Shown one piece after another: positions 41,352-50,060 of a stretch of 52,531 bases of DNA (position 1 is its first letter; every line of letters starts with the position of its first letter). The DNA lies in contig NZ_QLTK01000043.1 in assembly GCF_003269035.1 (NCBI RefSeq), positions 1 through 52,531 on the forward strand, read 5' to 3'. The DNA is from Paraburkholderia bryophila (GTDB lineage: Bacteria; Pseudomonadota; Gammaproteobacteria; Burkholderiales; Burkholderiaceae). A model generated the notes under the pieces. The model ran no database searches. It was not told the origin of the DNA and saw only the letters and a program-made list of their open reading frames with translations. The translations under genes were made by a program, and so were the position numbers.

Positions 41352-41639
41352 GATTGGCTCCCTTGGCTTGATTGCGTTGCACACGTGTCGGCTTCTTCAG
41401 ATTAATGCAGAAACATAGAAACCGGCTTCCTGCCTTTTTGACCCCTCGCGCGGCGTACCGTTTCAACTAATCTATGAGCAGGGAGCGGCCAGCGCAGTGC
41501 CCGGTTCTCCGGCGTTTAATACTGGCGGAATAGATCTATCGGTTCGACACGATCGAACTGCGGCATGATGACGCGACAGTTGGCGCATGGTGGTATCCGC
41601 GGATGACTACCCGTCGTGAACGCTGCGAAGGAGAACGCA

Positions 41640-41954
41640 ATGCCGGCAAGCACTGTTTCTTACGGCGAGTTCAAAATCATCGTCCACCCCGAGACAAACA
41701 GGCTCGGCGCGTGGGTCGCGAGCGTGAGCGTGAGCCACGGCGCGCGAACCGTCGTCGATATTCGTCCGGCGACGATTCAACCCCAATGGCTCACCGAAGC
41801 AGAAGCGGCGAGAGATGGAATCGAATGGGGCCGCCGGTTCATCGATCGCGAGTTCAATACGCCGCAGGCACGTTCGTGGGTGTCCGACCGCTCTCACGCG
41901 CAAACCTGGTTCCGCGATGCCGAAGAAGCGCGTAGTGGCAAGTTCATTGCGTAG
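41640..41954 (+). CDS. Small conserved protein, DUF6566-like
   Basis: This 104-residue protein contains the segments VSYGEFKIIVHPE and WLTEAEAARDGIEWGRRFID, which resemble a small Burkholderiaceae family (DUF6566/CV_2116-like). Function is unknown. ATG 41640 follows AAGGAG. It is a single-gene unit. Confidence 0.6.
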   Translation: MPASTVSYGEFKIIVHPETNRLGAWVASVSVSHGARTVVDIRPATIQPQWLTEAEAARDGIEWGRRFIDREFNTPQARSWVSDRSHAQTWFRDAEEARSGKFIA

Positions 41955-42015
41955 CGGTTGCCTCGGCGCTTGCACGCCGCTGAAGCCCTAGCCGCGCCTA
42001 TGATAGGAAACAATT

Positions 42016-42147
42016 AAGTCTGTCGGGCAAACCCACTGTAAGCCCTTGATTTTATTGGCATCGAAAAATGGACAAACTGCGAGCAAAGTCTGTCGGACGC
42101 GCTAACCTGGGCGCTGGAGCAACGATTTGCGACGATAAAGTCTGTCG
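42016..42147. repeat. Three direct AAGTCTGTCG repeats
   Basis: The 10-mer AAGTCTGTCG occurs at 42016-42025, 42086-42095 and 42138-42147 in the same orientation, spaced 70 and 52 bp. They lie at the left edge of the T6SS island. They may be arm-type binding sites of a recombinase or the end of a lost mobile element. Confidence 0.6.
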
Positions 42148-42195
42148 AGCCTTACGTGATAAGGGTTACCCGCGGCGCGGTGGCATCTCGCCAGC

Positions 42196-42223
42196 CGCCG
42201 TAGAAGCTGACCGACTTCGTGCC
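42196..42223. repeat. Left copy of 28-bp direct repeat flanking the island
   Basis: This 28-bp stretch matches 50291-50318 at 27 of 28 positions in the same orientation. On the minus strand both encode a HEVG(Q/R)LLRR segment. The right copy lies inside the gene at 50035-50409. The left copy is a fragment of a related gene. Confidence 0.85.
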
Positions 42224-42243
42224 CACGAAGCTCTCTCAAACCC

Positions 42244-43260
42244 TTAGGCTTTACGTTCGAACTCCCACATCGCCGACTGCGGTCGGTACGCGCCACTCCT
42301 GTCGGGCGCGAAGACATCCGGCATAACGTCCCCCTGATTCACAAGCACGCCAGGTACGTTGTGGCCTTGTGCTTTCCCGACGCTGGTTTCCGGGCACGGC
42401 TGCCCCGTTCGTACCGTCATTGGTTCACCGTCCCGGCGCATTGGCGCGCCGTTTTTCGCGGCATCGAAGTTCCGCGCAAAATCAGCAAGGTCCTTCGGAT
42501 ACAACAGATGGTCTCGAAAGGCACTGTCGTCGAGCTGTAGCAGGAATGCAACCAACGCTGCCTCAATAGCCCAGTAGCCGACGTAGGTGCCCTTGCCATT
42601 TTTCTGGGCCTCCACATGTCCGTCGTGCCATGGAGCTGCGGCCATTCCCGGATACCACGCTTCGAGGTATTCCGTCATGTCGTCGACAGACTCCTTCTTC
42701 GTCTCGCGATAGAGACTGAAAACGAGAGGCCTATACGGCACGTCGTGATACCAGCTGTCTACGTTGATTCGACCTTCGAGTTCATAAGCCAGCAGGTCCT
42801 CATACAAAGTGTCCGTCCCCCGGTAAGACGGGTCGAACATCTCGACAATGCGCGGCAGCAGGTCGCGTCGATGCAACAGGTAGCAAAAGCCGATTAGCTG
42901 CATCGCCGTTTCATACTCGTCAATTGCTTCGAAGGCCAACGGCGGTTCGCTGTCATCCTGTCGATTTAGCCGTTGAGCTTCCGCGTACCGTTCAAAGGCT
43001 TCGAGAACCGGCTCGAGTTCACCACGCAGCAGCTTGAGGTCCGCTCCGCTCGTGTACCGGAGCAGGAAGCGTCGATAGATATCGGAAACAAGGTAACGCT
43101 GCGTCAGCGCCTTCCGCTCGTTCTCATTGCTGCCGGTTGGTGCAGTATTTTCGGACCAGTAGGCGATGCCTTCATCGAGGAGGCCCAACCGCCACTTGAA
43201 GTAGTCCTCGCCAAGAAAGCGTTGCCGCCGCGTCGAATCGAAGTCTTCGTTCATATCCAT
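42244..43260 (-). CDS. PoNi-type immunity protein (orphan copy)
   Basis: This 338-residue cytoplasmic protein matches the PoNi immunity family (DUF1910/DUF1911), which neutralises PoNe DNase effectors. Landmarks are the helical N-terminal part with RRQRFLGEDYFKWRL, the central IGFCYLLHRRDLLPRI, and the VGYWAIEAALVAFLL region. Residues 283-338 form an extra C-terminal module (VRTGQPCPETSVGKAQ... ending WEFERKA), 86% identical to that of the neighbouring PoNi at 43909-44901. In the module the G and W of the CPxTGxW pattern are changed (ETSVGKA). Its partner effector exists here only as a C-terminal fragment just upstream, so it may be a retained orphan immunity gene. Confidence 0.82.
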   Translation of the reverse strand: MDMNEDFDSTRRQRFLGEDYFKWRLGLLDEGIAYWSENTAPTGSNENERKALTQRYLVSDIYRRFLLRYTSGADLKLLRGELEPVLEAFERYAEAQRLNRQDDSEPPLAFEAIDEYETAMQLIGFCYLLHRRDLLPRIVEMFDPSYRGTDTLYEDLLAYELEGRINVDSWYHDVPYRPLVFSLYRETKKESVDDMTEYLEAWYPGMAAAPWHDGHVEAQKNGKGTYVGYWAIEAALVAFLLQLDDSAFRDHLLYPKDLADFARNFDAAKNGAPMRRDGEPMTVRTGQPCPETSVGKAQGHNVPGVLVNQGDVMPDVFAPDRSGAYRPQSAMWEFERKA

Positions 43261-43277
43261 AATCTCTTAGCCCCGGG

Positions 43278-43556
43278 CTATCTTAGCCTGCTCGCTTTCA
43301 GCTTGACCGCTTCTTCAACCTCTCCTTCCTTGTACTGATGAGTAAAAGGAAGGTCGTGGTCAGCATGGTCGTGTTCAGCGCCCGTAGTTAGCGCTTCGAC
43401 GTGTTGCACCGCGGACGGAAGATAGAACGGGACGTACAGTCGTCTCACCCGTCGCGACAACCGATGCCCTGCCGCGCATTGCTTAACGGACGGTCGATAG
43501 ACCGTGATTTTTGCCAGTCCCGAGTGATACGTCCGTTGCCCCGCCGCCTCTCTCAA
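43278..43556 (-). pseudogene. C-terminal remnant of a second PoNe effector
   Basis: The last 50 residues of this 92-residue frame, from VPFYLPSAVQHVEAL to the stop, align with the C-terminus of the PoNe protein at 44904-46448 (VPFYLPSAIQHEEAL, EHDHxxH, EGEV). The nuclease core and the rest are missing, and the first 40 residues are unrelated. It lies just before the orphan PoNi gene, where an effector gene would be expected. It overlaps the preceding small ORF by 4 bp. It is most simply a decayed effector cassette. Confidence 0.7.
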
Positions 43557-43864
43557 TGCGGCGCTTTCATCGTTGGCGACGAAGTCGAGAGAACAGTCGA
43601 CGTGCGACTCGTAGTCGCTACGGGCGCCGGCGGCGAAGTGTGCGATTTCTTCAGCACACCTGCTTCGGTCGCCTTACCTGCCGTCTGCGCATCTGATGGC
43701 TCGGAGTTCGACGACTTAAGGGAAAGGAGGTCGGGGCTGAAAATCAGCGCAAACGTGAGTCCTATTGTCGCGAGCGCAGCAACGATAAGTGCTTTCTGAG
43801 CACGATGTACCCAGCGCGCCTTCTTCCCGCCCACATCAGCCACGGAAGCGTTTGCTAGCTTCAT
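43553..43864 (-). CDS. Small membrane-anchored protein, unknown
   Basis: This 103-residue protein has a basic N-terminus, one membrane helix (ALIVAALATIGLTFALIF, about 29-46) and a Ser/Thr/Pro-rich periplasmic tail. No family is recognised. It sits between the PoNi gene at 43909 and the effector remnant, overlapping the latter by 4 bp (ATGA). Because it lies in a decayed area it may itself be an accidental frame, although the ATG has a weak GAGA site and the helix is clear. Confidence 0.4.
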   Translation of the reverse strand: MKLANASVADVGGKKARWVHRAQKALIVAALATIGLTFALIFSPDLLSLKSSNSEPSDAQTAGKATEAGVLKKSHTSPPAPVATTSRTSTVLSTSSPTMKAPH

Positions 43865-43908
43865 TTTCTCTATCCGAAAGTCTAGCGTGGCGGGTACTCA
43901 CCTAGCCG

Positions 43909-44901
43909 TCAGGCTTTACGTTCGAACTCCCAGACCGCCGGTTGCGGCCGGTGCGCCCCGCTGCGGTCGGGTGCGAAGACGTCCGGCATTGTGTCTCCCT
44001 GCTTTACCAGCACGCCCGGAACATTGTGGCCTTGTGCTTTCCAGACACCCGTCTCGGGGCAAACCTGCCCAGTTCGGACCGTGACCGGTCCAGGCGGGGG
44101 AGTCTCGCGCGGAGCGTTCTCTTGGAAGCTACGCGCGAAGTCGACGAGGTCTTTCGGGTAGACAATGTGCTCGCGCAGCGAGGTGTCGTCGAGTTCCAGC
44201 AGATACGCGAGGGCGGCGGCTTCGATTGCCCAGTAGCCAAAATAGAGGCCCCGCTCCTCCGACAGGTCGAGATGGCTGTCATGCCAGTCGACGCTGCTCA
44301 TGGACGAGTACCACTGACCGAGATATGCGTTCAGGTCCGCGAGACTCTCTTCATTCGAGTCGCCGAACATGCTATTGATACAGTTCCGGTACGACTCGTG
44401 AATCCAGCTGTCGACGTCGACCCTGCCGTCCAAACCGTAGTCCAGCAGCTCCTCATACAGTGTGTCGCGGCCCCGATAAAGAGGGTCCTGAAGCGCAGCA
44501 ATGCGCGGAAGCAAGTCCTGGCGGTGCAGCAAAAAGCACAGGCCGATGAGTTGCATCGCGCGCTCGTACTCACCAAGGTCACTAAGCCGGAAGGCGGGCC
44601 AGTCCGGGCGTCCCAACGCCAGGCGCTGCCATTTCGCGAGTTCCTCATACTCAGCAACGATACCGTCCATCTCGTCGCGCATTGGTCCGATAGGTTCTCC
44701 CGCGGTGTAGCGCAGTAGCACCAGTTCAAACCGGTCACTGGCGCGAAAAGCCGCAGCTCCGGCCTGCTTTTCGTCCTCAGAACCGTTGGCAGGCAAAATG
44801 CGAGACCATTTGTCTATGGACTCAAGGAGAAAGCGCGAGAGCCATTTGAAATAGGGCTCACTGATGAAACGCTGACGCCGTTGATTCGAAAAATCACTCA
44901 T
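43909..44901 (-). CDS. PoNi-type immunity protein for the PoNe effector
   Basis: This 330-residue protein is the immunity partner of the adjacent effector: its ATG at 44901 is 2 bp after the effector stop. It has the DUF1910/DUF1911 helical domain (YEELAKWQRLALGRPDW; LIGLCFLLHRQDLLPRI; FGYWAIEAAALAYLLELDD) and the same 56-residue C-terminal module (275-330) as the orphan PoNi. Here the module keeps CPETGVW. It should bind PoNe in the cytoplasm and prevent self-intoxication. The module is not part of the PoNi family as I know it. Confidence 0.85.
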   Translation of the reverse strand: MSDFSNQRRQRFISEPYFKWLSRFLLESIDKWSRILPANGSEDEKQAGAAAFRASDRFELVLLRYTAGEPIGPMRDEMDGIVAEYEELAKWQRLALGRPDWPAFRLSDLGEYERAMQLIGLCFLLHRQDLLPRIAALQDPLYRGRDTLYEELLDYGLDGRVDVDSWIHESYRNCINSMFGDSNEESLADLNAYLGQWYSSMSSVDWHDSHLDLSEERGLYFGYWAIEAAALAYLLELDDTSLREHIVYPKDLVDFARSFQENAPRETPPPGPVTVRTGQVCPETGVWKAQGHNVPGVLVKQGDTMPDVFAPDRSGAHRPQPAVWEFERKA

Positions 44902-44903
44902 CG

Positions 44904-46448
44904 TTACGCTCTTCCAAATTTCTTGTCTAAACGTGCCTGTTTTTCATTCGCCGCCTTGGCCACTTCGCCTTCAGTGTAGTGAAGGGGCACGTGATGGTTG
45001 TCGTGGTCGTGCTCCTTGCCCATCATTAGCGCTTCCTCGTGCTGAATCGCACTGGGCAAGTAGAAGGGAACGTACAGGATGTGTCGCGCATAACCCTCTT
45101 CCACGATGGTTCTGGCCATGGTTCTGCCTACCGCGTCCGGAAGGCTTTGCCGAACCCAGGTCGTCGTCATTTGCGCAATCTTATCGCCTGCTGGGGCTAC
45201 CGTACCCGTGCTCGGAGTAGGCGTGGATGATTGCGGTGTGGACGGAGCCCCAGAGGTCTCTCGCCTGCCGCCCTTCTTGCCGCCGCCCTTCCTGCCCCCC
45301 GGTGTCGCTTGTGCGGATGCCGCTTGCGTTGCGCCGTCATCGTCGATAGGCGGCTCGAGCAGTTCGTCGGGCCGTGGAAGCACCTCGTCTGCGATTCGGC
45401 TTGCCATCCCGAGCTTGGAGGACACATTGGGCTTGCTGTCACCCTTCGGCTTTGAAGCGACCCTTGACGACTTCGCTTCGACAATCGCATAGGGCTTTCC
45501 GTTATTGTTTGCCGGCGTCGCGCGCCAGACACCGTCTATGCCTTGCCCACGAGCCTTGGGCGCAAAGAGCTTGTTGAGCTGCCTGTCATCGTTTAACTTG
45601 CCGAGGACCGTGGCGCCCGGGGCCGTCGCCCAATGGCCGAGTGCGCCCTGGTCGTGTGAGGTCCAACCGGCGCCCCATTTCATGTGCTCATAGCAGTAGT
45701 AGTCGGCAATGTGCTCACCGAGAAGCCCGGTGATTTTGTTCGTGATGTCCTTGACTGCCAGCTTGGCATTCACAACCCCTCCGGCGCTCGGCGCGGACTT
45801 CGAGCGGTTGTGACCGTCCTCGGCCTCGACGCCCACTTTCCCCGGCTTCTCAGTCTCTTTTCGCAAGGCGACTGTTCCATCCGATGACGAGTTCGGCTGC
45901 TTCTTCTTCCAGTGCATCAGCTTGCGCTCGATAAACTGGGTGAGCCAGTACGGCAGGTTGGTCTCAACAAATCCGAGCGCCTCTTCGAACGTGGTCTGAG
46001 CCGTCGGCGGCATCTCACGATAAAGCCACGATTTCTCGATGTGCTCGCGGGATTCGGTCAGCAGCTTCTTCAGCCCCGACGCGTCAAAGAGCTTGTCGAC
46101 CAGTTCTTCCGGGCTCGTCGGGCAGTGCGCACGCTGAAGCACCATCCGCAGAATGTCGAAGAGCAGCGGCCCGTAGATTTCGGACCGGTGGTTCACGAGC
46201 CTGAACGTGCGCTTCACGCCGGCACCGACCACGGGCACCCAGCCCACGACCGCGAACACCAGGTCGATGCCCGTCTCTATCTTCGTCATCTCGTCGGTGG
46301 CGCTGCGTGCATTCCACACGTTCCAGACACTCTCCGACGTGTCATAGACGTTCTGCGCGACATAGAATAGCGGGAACGCGTTTGCCGCCATCGAGATGCC
46401 AATCTGCTCGACCGCGTCTTCGACGGCCTGTTGGTCGTTGTCGTTCAT
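44904..46448 (-). CDS. PoNe-type DNase effector of the T6SS
   Basis: This 514-residue protein is a VgrG-linked toxin. Residues 1-100 contain hydrophobic helices (GIDLVFAVVGWVPVVGAGVK) that may aid delivery. The PoNe PD-(D/E)xK nuclease core begins near 240: E245 in LGEHIADYYCYEHM, D305 in GQGIDGVWRA, and E324 with K326 in AIVEAKSSRV. Then comes an insert of about 95 residues, rich in Gly, Lys, Arg, Ser and Pro (GGRKGGGKKGGRR-like, near 385-430), before the rest of the fold (MTTTWVRQSLPDAVGR). It overlaps the VgrG C-terminal frame by 4 bp and is followed by its PoNi gene. It should degrade target-cell DNA. Confidence 0.85.
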   Translation of the reverse strand: MNDNDQQAVEDAVEQIGISMAANAFPLFYVAQNVYDTSESVWNVWNARSATDEMTKIETGIDLVFAVVGWVPVVGAGVKRTFRLVNHRSEIYGPLLFDILRMVLQRAHCPTSPEELVDKLFDASGLKKLLTESREHIEKSWLYREMPPTAQTTFEEALGFVETNLPYWLTQFIERKLMHWKKKQPNSSSDGTVALRKETEKPGKVGVEAEDGHNRSKSAPSAGGVVNAKLAVKDITNKITGLLGEHIADYYCYEHMKWGAGWTSHDQGALGHWATAPGATVLGKLNDDRQLNKLFAPKARGQGIDGVWRATPANNNGKPYAIVEAKSSRVASKPKGDSKPNVSSKLGMASRIADEVLPRPDELLEPPIDDDGATQAASAQATPGGRKGGGKKGGRRETSGAPSTPQSSTPTPSTGTVAPAGDKIAQMTTTWVRQSLPDAVGRTMARTIVEEGYARHILYVPFYLPSAIQHEEALMMGKEHDHDNHHVPLHYTEGEVAKAANEKQARLDKKFGRA

Positions 46449-47098
46449 TGGATATCCGGGCGGCCCGAGAATTGATTGAAGAGGCTCGCGAGATTTTCCT
46501 CGTTGATGCCTTCGTGACCACCAGCGCCAAGCTCCTTCAATACGTCAGCCTGGTCGAGCGTTTTCGCTTCAGGCAGCGCTTGTTGCGCGAACGGGCGTGC
46601 GTCCTCGCCAAAAAATGCCTTGGCTGTGCCTTCGGGAACGTCACGCAGTACAGCGTGGCCGTTGGCATCCAGCTTGCCTGCCATCGTCGTACCGTTCTCG
46701 AACAAGACCTTGTACGGCGCGCCGGGTACAGGCTTGAGGTTGCTGTCGGTGAGGTTCAGCTCGAGCTTGTTGTGCAGGTCGCCCTTCGGCAATGTGGGCA
46801 GGTCATATGGACTGCTTGTGGGACCGTTGAATGCATGCTGCGCACCCTTGATGTCTATCTGTCCGGGAGCATGAATCTCGATGTTGCCATCGTGAATGCG
46901 GATGTACGCGCCCCCAGCAGTCAGCAGGACGCCCTGGCTCGCAGCCACTTCCACGTTCTCGGAAGCCGACAGCACCTTCACTGTCTTCTGCGCGGTCAGC
47001 TCGATGTTGTCCGAATGCGCGCGAATCTCGACCTTGCCCTTCGCGGCGAAGAGCTTCATCCCTGCGTTCTGGACGAAGAGGCTGATTTTGTCGGTCAC
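46445..47098 (-). pseudogene. vgrG: VgrG C-terminal part (DUF2345 plus TTR-like domain)
   Basis: This 217-residue frame starts with GTG at 47098, inside the stop codon of the N-terminal VgrG frame. It encodes the end of a VgrG: DUF2345-like beta-helix (KISLFVQNAGMKLFAAKGKVEI; YIRIHDGNIEIHAPG), then a transthyretin-like domain (about 100-170) that commonly docks effectors. The central VgrG part is missing. Re-initiation at the GTGA overlap could produce this piece, but a normal spike could not form. Confidence 0.75.
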
Positions 47099-47988
47099 TC
47101 TTCCAGCTTGAGCTTGGTGAGCTTGTCGCCACGGCTGCTGTCCTGCCAGCTATAGGCGCCGGTGTATTCGTAGACCTCTGCCTGTTCCGGCAGGTTGCCC
47201 TGATTCGCGACAGTCGGAAACGAAGTCTCCTTGGTGGCGCCAGGATTCTTGTAGTCGAAGGTGCGCGTGCTGTAGGTCGTGCTTTGAAGCGTGCGCGTGC
47301 CGGACCACTGCACAAACGCTTCCGTCTGGCTGGAGGTGCCGGCACGGTAGAAGTCCACCTCCTGGGGCGACATGGCCTTGAGCGAATAGAGGTCGTCGGT
47401 TATGACAAGCGTGTGCGACTTTCCGTCATCGGCGTGCTCGAAGTAGTAGAACCAGCCTTCGGACTCAAGCAACCGGTGCACGAAAGTCCAGTCGTCCTCG
47501 TACTGAACGCAGAATGAACGCACAGGCGATGCATTTCGAATGTCAAACCGGAATGCACCAGCCGCCTGCGGATGCATCTGGAAAACAGATTCGAGGATAG
47601 CCTCTACTGACTTGTCCTGGAAAATCTGCGCGTCCTTACGGAACTTCAGGAAGTACAACCATGAGGAGTAGACCAGCTGGTAGCTAGTCAGTTGCCCGTC
47701 GGCTCCCAGACGCCGCACGGTATGGACATAGCCATGCTGCGGGCGATAGGATTTGTCCGCACGCTGAAGCCAGAGCGTGACCGGCTGGGCAATAAGAGAC
47801 TTCAGCTCGAGCGAGCTGTTCGTCGAGACAGCGTCGATGACGTATTCGAAGTTGCGGCCAAGCCGTGATGTACCCATCACGATTTGCGGCAATAGCGCAT
47901 TCGCCCCCGCCGGGGAGTCGAGTTTTACGAGCCGGTCAGCCTGAAATAATGCAGACTGCATAAATGAGATAATGTCCTGCGCTCCCAT
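47095..47988 (-). pseudogene. vgrG: VgrG N-terminal part, truncated by internal deletion
   Basis: This 297-residue frame encodes the first part of VgrG, the gp27-like hub (LEGYVHTVRR-like HGYVHTVRRLGADG; YEDDWTFVHRLLESEGWFYYF). It stops at LTKLKLEE, a point that in full VgrGs is followed by some 400 more residues including the gp5 OB fold and needle. The reading then shifts frame directly into the C-terminal DUF2345 part. The structure indicates a deletion of more than 1 kb plus frameshift. ATG 47988 has AAGGAAA. T6SS core genes are absent from the window. Confidence 0.85.
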
Positions 47989-48019
47989 TTAGATTTTCCT
48001 TGTCGGGGCATCCCTTAAA

Positions 48020-48056
48020 GTCGAGCGAAATAATAAGGGGATTTTCGCAGCTCGAC
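48020..48056. other. Stem upstream of vgrG
   Basis: GTCGAGC (48020-48026) pairs with GCTCGAC (48050-48056), with an AT-rich 23-nt loop, 32 bp upstream of the vgrG start in the spacer shared with the divergent SWIM gene. It could be an operator or leader stem. Confidence 0.35.
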
Positions 48057-48287
48057 AATTCCGGTTGATTGAGACACTCAGCGTTTAACAATTCCAGTGA
48101 GCTTCTGCTGTTTGCCCGTCGGAATTCCCACCTTGAAACTGAACCAAAACTGCGCCGAATCGCGCAGCATGTTGCTGTACAGGTCAGTGCGCACACGTGC
48201 CGTATCTGGCGACCGCCCACCCATCGCCGTATCATCGTGCCTGTGCGCTGCCCGTCGCGGCATCTCCCTTCTTTCACCAGTTACCTG

Positions 48288-50060
48288 ATGTCCAAGTCTG
48301 CAAAGCTTTCCGAGGTTCTCACGCTTGCCGAAGTCCAGTCGCTGGCTGACACGAAGACGTTTGCGCGCGGCAAGGCCTATTTCCTCGATGGCGTCGTCTC
48401 CCACCTGGACGAGCGCGACGGGGCGCTTCGTGCGACTGTACGCGGCACGCACAGATACCGGGTCGAACTCGCAGTCGACAATGGCGAACTCGCATACGAC
48501 TGCAACTGCCCCGTAGGAGACGATGGCGTTTTCTGCAAGCACGCTGTTGCCGTTGCACTCTCCTGGCTCGAAAATTCGGGTGAGGAGGTGTTTCACGCCG
48601 AAGAGCCTGGGCCGGGGAAGCCGCGCAAGAAGAGGAAGACCTACGAGGAAGTCATTCGGGAATATGTGGCGACGTTAGACAGGGACGCGCTTCAGGAGTT
48701 GTTGATGGACGCCGTCGAACAGGACCTTGCGCTGCGCGACAAGCTGCTGTTCGCTGCGCGTGCGGCAGGGGCCTCCGACCTGCCCGGCATGAAGGCTGCC
48801 GTCAAGCAGGCGACGCGCATTTCACGTCCGCTGGACTGGCGCGAGTCTGGTGCATATGGCGACGGGCTCATGTCGCTGGCCGACATGCTGCGTCAAAGGC
48901 TTTCCGGACCTCACGCCGCACAGGTGGTCGAGCTATGCGAGCTGGCGATTGCCGGTGCGGAAAAGAGTCTCGAACAGATTGACGACTCCAATGGCGACGT
49001 GATGCCGGCGATTCTCGAACTGGCCTCTGTGCATCTCGAGGCCTGCAAGGTAACTGGCCCCGACCCGGTGAAGCTTGCGGAGCGGCTCTTCCGCTTCCAG
49101 ACAGAAGGCAGATGGGACACCTTCTACAACGTCCTTCCGGCGTACGCGGGGCCACTGGGCAAGAACGGGTTGCGCCGCTATCGTGAACTCGTCAACGAGG
49201 CATGGGCATCGATGCCCACACTCGCCGCTGGCAAGGAGTATCGACGGTCATACGATTCGCCGCGCATGCAGCTCGAACATGCGATGGGGGCGCTGGCTGA
49301 ACTCGACGGCGACGTCGACGCGCTCATCCGCATCCGCTCGAAGGACCTGTCGAGTCCGTACCGCTTTCTGCTGGTCGCCGAGCTTTGTGCGAAGCACGGT
49401 CGTCCGGACGACGGGCTCGCTTGGGCCGAGCGCGGCATCAAGGAATCCGGCAAAAGCTTCGACCAGCGTCTGCTCGACTTCTGCATCGACGCGTATCTGC
49501 GGCGCAGCGAATTCGACAAGGCCGATGCGTACGCGTGGCGACGTTTCGAGATGCGTCCGACGGCTGAAGCATTTCCGGCTTTGATGGAGGTCGCTACTGT
49601 CACGGGCAGAAGTGCAGAAACCCGGGAGCGTGCACTCAAACATCTCTGGGCGCTGGTCAGCGAAGAGGAAGCAGCGGCAAAATCGAAGCGCACCGTCTGG
49701 CAACGCGGCGCGCGAACCGAGCTGGTCAGGATTTTTCTCGCTGGCAAGGAAAACGACGTCGCATGGGAAACGTTTACCAGCGGCCCGGTCGCCACGCAGC
49801 TATGGCCTGAAATGGCGGCTGTTCGCGGCAAGACTCATCCGCACGATGCCATCGCCCTGTATCACCGGCTGCTGCCAATAGCTGCCGAGGGCGGTACGCG
49901 CAACGCCCGATATGACGAGGCCTTCGAAATCGTGCGGGCTATCGGAATGCTGCGGGCGCGGCTGGATGAACGTACAGAGTTCGCCGGTGAACTGGAGGAG
50001 ATTCGGGCGGCGTATCGAGCGAAGCGCAACTTCATCAAGTTGCTCGCGAAACTGTCGTGA
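48288..50060 (+). CDS. SWIM zinc-finger protein with helical repeat region
   Basis: This 590-residue protein has an N-terminal SWIM zinc finger (DCNCPVGDDGVFCKHAVAVAL, CxCx(n)CxH with the ligands C, C, C and H). A charged linker (KPRKKRKTYEE) and some 450 residues of alpha-helical, TPR-like repeats follow. SWIM domains bind DNA or proteins. The role is unknown. ATG 48288 is used because it starts just before the conserved region; the upstream extension is not supported. It is divergent from vgrG and overlaps the 3' end of the gene at 50035 by 26 bp. Confidence 0.8.
   Translation: MSKSAKLSEVLTLAEVQSLADTKTFARGKAYFLDGVVSHLDERDGALRATVRGTHRYRVELAVDNGELAYDCNCPVGDDGVFCKHAVAVALSWLENSGEEVFHAEEPGPGKPRKKRKTYEEVIREYVATLDRDALQELLMDAVEQDLALRDKLLFAARAAGASDLPGMKAAVKQATRISRPLDWRESGAYGDGLMSLADMLRQRLSGPHAAQVVELCELAIAGAEKSLEQIDDSNGDVMPAILELASVHLEACKVTGPDPVKLAERLFRFQTEGRWDTFYNVLPAYAGPLGKNGLRRYRELVNEAWASMPTLAAGKEYRRSYDSPRMQLEHAMGALAELDGDVDALIRIRSKDLSSPYRFLLVAELCAKHGRPDDGLAWAERGIKESGKSFDQRLLDFCIDAYLRRSEFDKADAYAWRRFEMRPTAEAFPALMEVATVTGRSAETRERALKHLWALVSEEEAAAKSKRTVWQRGARTELVRIFLAGKENDVAWETFTSGPVATQLWPEMAAVRGKTHPHDAIALYHRLLPIAAEGGTRNARYDEAFEIVRAIGMLRARLDERTEFAGELEEIRAAYRAKRNFIKLLAKLS

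Noticed and set aside
42016..42147. CRISPR array
   Set aside because: Only three 10-bp repeats, unequal spacing and no cas genes.
47095..47988. Intact VgrG
   Set aside because: The frame stops about 400 residues too early and resumes in another frame without the gp5 region.
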